From Rhizobium sp. P38BS-XIX (GTDB lineage: Bacteria > Pseudomonadota > Alphaproteobacteria > Rhizobiales > Rhizobiaceae): a stretch of 64,000 nt of DNA. A program made the translations under genes and the position numbers. The stretch covers positions 62,001-126,000 of the forward strand of contig NZ_JABAIJ010000011.1 in assembly GCF_012641435.1 (NCBI RefSeq), given 5' to 3'. Shown piece after piece: positions 59,533-64,000 of this stretch (position 1 is the first letter of the stretch; every line of letters starts with the position of its first letter). Below the pieces are notes generated by a model. That model saw nothing but the letters and a program-made list of their open reading frames with translations, searched no databases and was not told where the DNA came from.

Positions 59533-60429
59533 TTACGGCCAGTCGGCATATCCTGACGACAAGGCAGTTTCTGCGGTGTCGTTTCTGCGGGCGACATCGC
59601 GATAGGCAGCTGGTGAGAAACCGGTTTTCTTCTTGAAGAAGTGACTGAAATAGGTCGGATCGCGAAAACCAAGTGCATCCGAAATTTCCTGGACGGTGCG
59701 GGCCGAGCGCTCCAGCCGAAGCTTTGCTTCCTGCACGACGCGCTCATGCAGCAGCTGGACGGGTGACCGTCCAAGCGTGCCACTGCAAATCGCATGGAGG
59801 CGATCGGTGGTGACGCCGAGTTCGCGGGCGTAATCCCCCATTGGCCGATGCTGGCGAAACCAGGCCTCTACCAACTGCCTGTATCGCTGTAAGACCGAGG
59901 CATTCACACCGCGCCCGCGCTGTTCGATCGTCCCCGCGCCGGCGGCGCGCCAGAGCACAAGCAAAATCAATCGCATATAGGCTGATGCCGCAGTCCAGGA
60001 GCTGCGCGCCGGATCGCCAAGCTCTTGAACGAAGCCGACAATGAGTGGCCGAGCCTCATTGATGGCATCGGCATTCGGTTCGCTCGCGAACCATGCGCGT
60101 TCCGTGAAAATTCGCAAAGCATGGGACTCGGCGCGATCGCCGATCGCATCGACCATGATCTGTGGTGAGGTGCCTAACAGCGAACCTGTAGAACCCGCTG
60201 ATAAAATCAGCTGGCATCGAGACTGCGGCGGCAGAGAGGCAATGGTGGGTCCCTGCAACGTCATCCGCTCGTCAGTTTCAAAAAGCAGTTCCGCTGTGCC
60301 AGCTTGTAGCAGCAAGAGGTGATGGAACTGGAGGTAAATTCCCTTGTGGAGGCGCAGTGTGCGATGCGTCAATGACGGTTCGTACCGCTCTGCGCGAGCG
60401 TGAAGATGGATGCCGCCATCGGAAATCAA
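59533..60429 (-). CDS. AraC-family transcriptional regulator
   Basis: A 298-residue regulator with an N-terminal cupin-type sensor (HLHARAERYEPSLTHRTLRLHKG) and a C-terminal pair of helix-turn-helices (WFRQHRPMGDYARELGVTTDRLHAICSGTLGRSP; VQEISDALGFRDPTYFSHFFKKKTGFSP, both given in part). I chose the TTG at 60429 because a strong GGGAGG lies just upstream; a longer frame with TTG/GTG starts reaches 60510 but has no ribosome site. It is divergent from two aldehyde dehydrogenase genes and probably controls them. Confidence 0.87.
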   Translation of the reverse strand: MISDGGIHLHARAERYEPSLTHRTLRLHKGIYLQFHHLLLLQAGTAELLFETDERMTLQGPTIASLPPQSRCQLILSAGSTGSLLGTSPQIMVDAIGDRAESHALRIFTERAWFASEPNADAINEARPLIVGFVQELGDPARSSWTAASAYMRLILLVLWRAAGAGTIEQRGRGVNASVLQRYRQLVEAWFRQHRPMGDYARELGVTTDRLHAICSGTLGRSPVQLLHERVVQEAKLRLERSARTVQEISDALGFRDPTYFSHFFKKKTGFSPAAYRDVARRNDTAETALSSGYADWP

Positions 60430-60656
60430 TAAAACCTCCCTATCTCGGGCAGCGAAAATTTGCCATGGCTGCCAGATTTTCGCAATATTAACCCAAAAAA
60501 TCACATTCAAAGCTGTGCACGATGACGTAAGTTTGTGTCCGAGCCTTTAGGAGGAGGTTCTGCGGACCATGGATAACCATGATCATCTTGAGCCGCGTGA
60601 AAGCATTTCCCATCAAATGCCCGAGGTTATCACTCGCCGGAGACCGGACGATCGCC

Positions 60657-62108
60657 ATGTTTATCACCAAACTGCTGATCAACAACGAAGCGCAGGATTC
60701 ATCGGATGCATCGACGTTTGAATGCATTGATCCAGCGACCGGCGATATCACGAGCATCGCTGCTGCAGCTTCGCTTGCGGATGTGGAGCTTGCCGCGGGG
60801 GCTGCTGCGGCTGCCTTTCCCGCCTGGTCCGACGTCGGGCCGAGCGAGCGCCGGGCGCTCCTGAACAGGGCTGCCGATATCCTCATTGCCCGCACCGCCG
60901 ACTTCGTCGATGCAATGATCGGCGAAACCGGCGCAACGGCAGCCTGGGCCAGGATCAATTGCACGATCGCGGCTGACACGCTGCGCGAAGCAGGGGCGAT
61001 GACGACGCAGATCACGGGCGAGATCGTTCCCTCTGGCAAGGTAGGAAATCTTGCGATGGCGGTTCGTCAGCCTGCCGGCGTTTGCCTCGGGATTGCGCCC
61101 TGGAATGCCCCGATCATTCTCGGAGCGCGCGCGATTGCCATGCCTTTAGCCTGTGGCAACACAACTATCCTGAAGGCATCCGAGCTTTGTCCCAGGACGC
61201 ATTGTCTGATTGGCGACGTGATGCTGGAAGCTGGCTTTGCGCCGGGAGTGGTGAATGTGATCACGAACGCTCCGAAGGATGCGGCCGCAATCGTCGGGGC
61301 TTTGATCGCGAGCCCGGCTGTGCGGCGGATCAACTTTACCGGATCGACGCGTGTCGGGCGCTTGATCGCGGAAGCATCCGCGCGCCACCTCAAGCGCTGT
61401 CTCCTCGAACTTGGCGGCAAGGCGCCTTTCATTGTGCTGGCCGACGCCGATATCGATGAAGCCGTCCGGGCTGCTGCGTTCGGTGCCTTCATGAACCAGG
61501 GCCAGATCTGCATGTCGACGGAACGAATTATCCTGATGGACGATATCGCCGACGAATTCATTGCCAAGTTTAAGGCGAAAGCCGCAGCGCTCGTCGCCGG
61601 CAATCCGCGCGAGTGTAAGATGCCACTTGGGGCGATGATTAAGGCCGAGGCCGCAAGGCGAATTATCGCTCTCGTCGAAGATGCTTCTCACAAGGGAGCG
61701 ACCCTCGTGTGCGGCGGCCAGGCGCGCGGCACGTTGATCGATGCAACGATCATCGACAACGTCACGCCAGCGATGCGCGTCTATCGTGAAGAGAGCTTCG
61801 GGCCGGTCGCGGCGATTATCCGCGTCAACAGTATCGATGAAGCCGTGACGGTCGCGAACGACAACGAATATGGATTGTCGTCCGCCGTCTTCAGCCGCGA
61901 CATTCCTCAGGCGCTCTCGGTTGCTCGTCGCATCGAGACGGGCATCTGCCACATCAACGAGGCAACCGTCGCCGACGAACCGCAGATGCCGTTCGGTGGC
62001 GTGAAATCGAGCGGCTACGGTCGTTTCGGCGGCAAGGCAGCGATCGACGAATTTACCGAGTTGCGATGGATAACTGTCGCATCGGGCAATCGAGACTATC
62101 CGATCTGA
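60657..62108 (+). CDS. NAD(P)-dependent aldehyde dehydrogenase (copy 1)
   Basis: A 483-residue aldehyde dehydrogenase. The catalytic Cys is in NQGQICMSTERI, the general base Glu in LELGGKAPF, the cofactor site is IAPWNAPIILGAR and NFTGSTRVG, and SFGPVAAII and KSSGYGRFGGKAAI are conserved. It resembles salicylaldehyde/vanillin-type dehydrogenases. The ATG at 60657 gives the family N-terminus (MFITKLLINNE); an open frame extends 26 codons upstream. It is directly followed, 49 bases later, by a closely related gene, so this is a tandem duplication controlled by the AraC gene. Confidence 0.92.
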   Translation: MFITKLLINNEAQDSSDASTFECIDPATGDITSIAAAASLADVELAAGAAAAAFPAWSDVGPSERRALLNRAADILIARTADFVDAMIGETGATAAWARINCTIAADTLREAGAMTTQITGEIVPSGKVGNLAMAVRQPAGVCLGIAPWNAPIILGARAIAMPLACGNTTILKASELCPRTHCLIGDVMLEAGFAPGVVNVITNAPKDAAAIVGALIASPAVRRINFTGSTRVGRLIAEASARHLKRCLLELGGKAPFIVLADADIDEAVRAAAFGAFMNQGQICMSTERIILMDDIADEFIAKFKAKAAALVAGNPRECKMPLGAMIKAEAARRIIALVEDASHKGATLVCGGQARGTLIDATIIDNVTPAMRVYREESFGPVAAIIRVNSIDEAVTVANDNEYGLSSAVFSRDIPQALSVARRIETGICHINEATVADEPQMPFGGVKSSGYGRFGGKAAIDEFTELRWITVASGNRDYPI

Positions 62109-62157
62109 GCAATAGAGGTCGGCAGGGCTAAAGAACCACTTTTATAAGGAGGACAAA

Positions 62158-63603
62158 ATGCAAGTTTCTCTTCTCATCAACGGCGTCGATCGACCGGCTG
62201 CCAGCGGGCGGACCTATGATCGCCTGGATCCGTTCACGGGCGAGCTCGCCACGACAGCGGCGGCGGCTGGGCTTGATGACGTCTCTGCTGCCATTGAAGC
62301 TGCCTCTGCCGCTTTTCCCGCTTGGTCGAGCACAGGCCCAAGTGCGCGGCGTGCTATCCTGGCAAAAGCCGCCGATATGATGGATACCAAAGTCGGCGAG
62401 TTCACGAGGCTGATGATGGAAGAAACGGGTGCAACGGCGCCCTGGGCAGGCTTCAACGTCATGCTGGCCGCCAATATCCTGCGCGAGGCAGCCGCGATGA
62501 CGACGCAGATTGGCGGCGAGATCATCCCATCGGACAAGCCCGGTACGCTTGCTATGGGCGTGCGTCAGGCGGCGGGCGTCTGCCTGGCGATCGCACCCTG
62601 GAATGCGCCTGTCATCCTCGCGACGCGGGCAATCGCCATGCCGATCGCTTGCGGCAATACCGTGATCCTCAAAGCATCCGAACAATGCCCCGGCACTCAG
62701 CGCCTGATCGCAACTGCTCTGACCGAAGCCGGACTGCCGGCCGGCGTCATCAATGTCATCACGAATGCTCCCGAGGACGCAGCCGACATTGTCGAGGCGT
62801 TGATTGCTCATCCCGCCGTTCGCCGCGTCAATTTCACCGGCTCGACGAAAGTCGGCAAGATCATTGCCGAACTCAGCGGCAGGCATCTGAAGCCTGCGCT
62901 TCTCGAACTTGGTGGCAAAGCACCTCTCGTCATATTGGAGGATGCGGATATCGACGGCGCCGTCAATGCCGCAATCTTTGGCGCCTTCATGCACCAGGGC
63001 CAAATCTGCATGTCGACGGAGCGCATCATCGTGCACCAGGCGATTGCTGATGAGTTCGTTGCAAAGCTGTCGGCGCGGGCCGCGTCATTGCCGGCTGGCG
63101 ATCCCCGTGGCCACGTCGTCCTAGGCTCATTGATCAGCCTCGATGCCGCAAAGAAGATGGAGGAGTTGATTGCCGACGCTCGGACCAAAGGCGCCAAGCT
63201 TGTCGCCGGCGGCAAGCGAAGCGGCACCGTCGTGGAAGCGACCCTGCTTGATTTTGTAACACCCGATATGCGCGTCTATTCCGAAGAATCCTTCGGGCCT
63301 GTCAAACCGATCATTCGTGTCGCGAATGAGGATGAGGCCGTGCGTGTCGCCAACGATACCGAATATGGTCTGTCATCCGCCGTCTTCAGCCGCGACGTGC
63401 AGCGCGCGCTTGCCGTTGCCGGCCGCATTCAGTCCGGCATTTGCCACATCAACGGACCGACATTGAATGACGAGGCTCAAATGCCCTTTGGCGGCGTCAA
63501 GGGCAGTGGCTACGGGCGCTTCGGGGGCAAAGCAGCCATTGCCGAGTTCACCGACCTGCGTTGGGTAACCATCGAGGATCCTGCGCAGCACTATCCATTT
63601 TAA
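62158..63603 (+). CDS. NAD(P)-dependent aldehyde dehydrogenase (copy 2)
   Basis: A 481-residue aldehyde dehydrogenase, a clear tandem paralogue of the preceding gene: the same active-site context (HQGQICMSTERI with the catalytic Cys, LELGGKAPL with the Glu), the same RQAAGVCLAIAPWNAP block and C-terminal GVKGSGYGRFGGKAAI. A strong AGGAGG precedes the ATG. By eye well over half of residues agree across the whole length. It may act on a second aldehyde or give dosage. A hairpin follows the stop. Confidence 0.93.
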   Translation: MQVSLLINGVDRPAASGRTYDRLDPFTGELATTAAAAGLDDVSAAIEAASAAFPAWSSTGPSARRAILAKAADMMDTKVGEFTRLMMEETGATAPWAGFNVMLAANILREAAAMTTQIGGEIIPSDKPGTLAMGVRQAAGVCLAIAPWNAPVILATRAIAMPIACGNTVILKASEQCPGTQRLIATALTEAGLPAGVINVITNAPEDAADIVEALIAHPAVRRVNFTGSTKVGKIIAELSGRHLKPALLELGGKAPLVILEDADIDGAVNAAIFGAFMHQGQICMSTERIIVHQAIADEFVAKLSARAASLPAGDPRGHVVLGSLISLDAAKKMEELIADARTKGAKLVAGGKRSGTVVEATLLDFVTPDMRVYSEESFGPVKPIIRVANEDEAVRVANDTEYGLSSAVFSRDVQRALAVAGRIQSGICHINGPTLNDEAQMPFGGVKGSGYGRFGGKAAIAEFTDLRWVTIEDPAQHYPF

Positions 63604-63612
63604 TCGATAGAG

Positions 63613-63642
63613 GCGGGCGGGCGAGATGATTCGACCGCCCGC
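63613..63642 (+). terminator. hairpin after the second aldehyde dehydrogenase gene
   Basis: GCGGGCGG / CCGCCCGC with a 14-base loop, followed by TCGGTTTCC. GC-rich stem with a weak T-tract. Confidence 0.65.
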
Positions 63643-63676
63643 TCGGTTTCCAATGCCAGCTTCCAAAGACTTGAAC

Positions 63677-64000
63677 TTAACGTGTGGGTTCGAAGCGCAG
63701 CACGCCCGCCACCTTTGACCCGCCTCCTGAATCGGACGGATGAGATACGCCATCCATCACCTGGACCTCCGCAAAGTCGAAGGGGCTGACGCCTTCTATG
63801 CACGCAACGTTGATGCCGAATTGGTTCGGGTTGGATCGGCGTTGGTGATGCGTATAGATACCGCACGTCTTGCAGAAATAGTGCTTGGCGGTACGTGTGT
63901 TGAATTCGTAAAGCGTTAGATTGTCCTCGCCCTGGATAAATTCGATATCCGCGAGTTGTGCCGAAACGGCGATTGCGCCACGCATTCGACAATAGGAACA
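63677..64000 (-). CDS. GFA-family (glutathione-dependent formaldehyde-activating-like) protein, 5' end missing
   Basis: The frame is open to the window edge, so the start lies beyond it. The visible 107 residues have the zinc-binding pattern of the GFA/CENP-V fold: CSYC at the edge, then HYFCKTCGIYTHHQ, with the conserved LTLYEFNT and FGINVACIEGV. Members bind zinc through these cysteines and are related to S-hydroxymethylglutathione-forming enzyme, though most have no proven role. It converges on the aldehyde dehydrogenases. Confidence 0.85.
   Translation of the reverse strand, partial: CSYCRMRGAIAVSAQLADIEFIQGEDNLTLYEFNTRTAKHYFCKTCGIYTHHQRRSNPNQFGINVACIEGVSPFDFAEVQVMDGVSHPSDSGGGSKVAGVLRFEPTR

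Noticed and set aside
1..64000. Search for CRISPR arrays, insertion sequences, phage genes, tRNA and rRNA
   Set aside because: I saw no spaced direct repeats, transposase or integrase motifs, terminal repeats, or cloverleaf with tRNA consensus anywhere in the window.

Overview
The window looks like a piece of a Rhizobium/Agrobacterium-clade genome (Hyphomicrobiales). The evidence is high GC content with rhizobial gene sets: a thiCOSGE operon behind a TPP riboswitch, nadABC next to a NadQ-type regulator gene, a RopA-like porin, an ExsH-like secreted glycanase beside a type I secretion adaptor, a type-B PutA with an Lrp-type regulator, and an L-arabinonate dehydratase whose iron-sulfur cysteines sit within one residue of the positions I recall for the characterised R. 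leguminosarum enzyme. I see no insertion sequence, phage gene, tRNA, rRNA or CRISPR array. In other rhizobia nad and thi operons often sit on secondary replicons, so this may be chromid DNA (inference).

Layout. 1-2.2 kb: end of a HlyD-type adaptor gene, convergent with an RTX/GH16 glycanase. 2.5-4.8 kb: FMN reductase, a small unknown protein, an alpha/beta hydrolase and a 1-Cys peroxiredoxin. 4.8-9.4 kb: LysR regulator, two convergent aldo-keto reductases, RecX and a DUF922 metalloprotease. 9.4-12.9 kb: L-arabinonate dehydratase with an RraA/HMG-aldolase-like protein and a divergent GntR regulator. 12.9-18.2 kb: nadQ, nadABC and an SDR lacking its catalytic Tyr/Lys. 18.3-31.4 kb: a peptidoglycan-recycling locus. 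31.5-35.5 kb: FdhF/YdeP-type molybdoenzyme and GMC oxidoreductase. 36-40.3 kb: putA and its Lrp-type regulator. 40.5-45.4 kb: small proteins, three regulators and a DUF1989 protein. 45.6-50.2 kb: thiCOSGE and riboswitch. 50.3-54.8 kb: glycosyltransferase, porin, TetR regulator and a four-EF-hand protein. 55.2-59.5 kb: ECF sigma factor, likely anti-sigma factor, CnrX/ZraP-like protein, DUF1800 and DUF1501. 59.5-64 kb: AraC regulator, two tandem aldehyde dehydrogenases and a truncated GFA-family gene.

The most interesting region is 18.3-31.4 kb. An RpiR regulator is divergent from a second murA translationally coupled to a GlcNAc-kinase-like gene. These are followed by murQ, a complete Opp/Dpp-like ABC importer, a beta-lactamase-fold hydrolase without a signal peptide, anmK and an exported lytic transglycosylase. 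Together they could release, import and catabolise anhydro-muropeptides or anhydroMurNAc: AnmK makes MurNAc-6-P, MurQ makes GlcNAc-6-P plus lactate, and the kinase adds free GlcNAc. The same GGAAT-N5-ATTCC palindrome lies just upstream of the -35 of both likely promoters (murA and murQ), which marks the genes as one probable regulon. Its unusual parts are the biosynthetic murA in a catabolic locus, the cytoplasmic beta-lactamase-fold enzyme and a dedicated importer.
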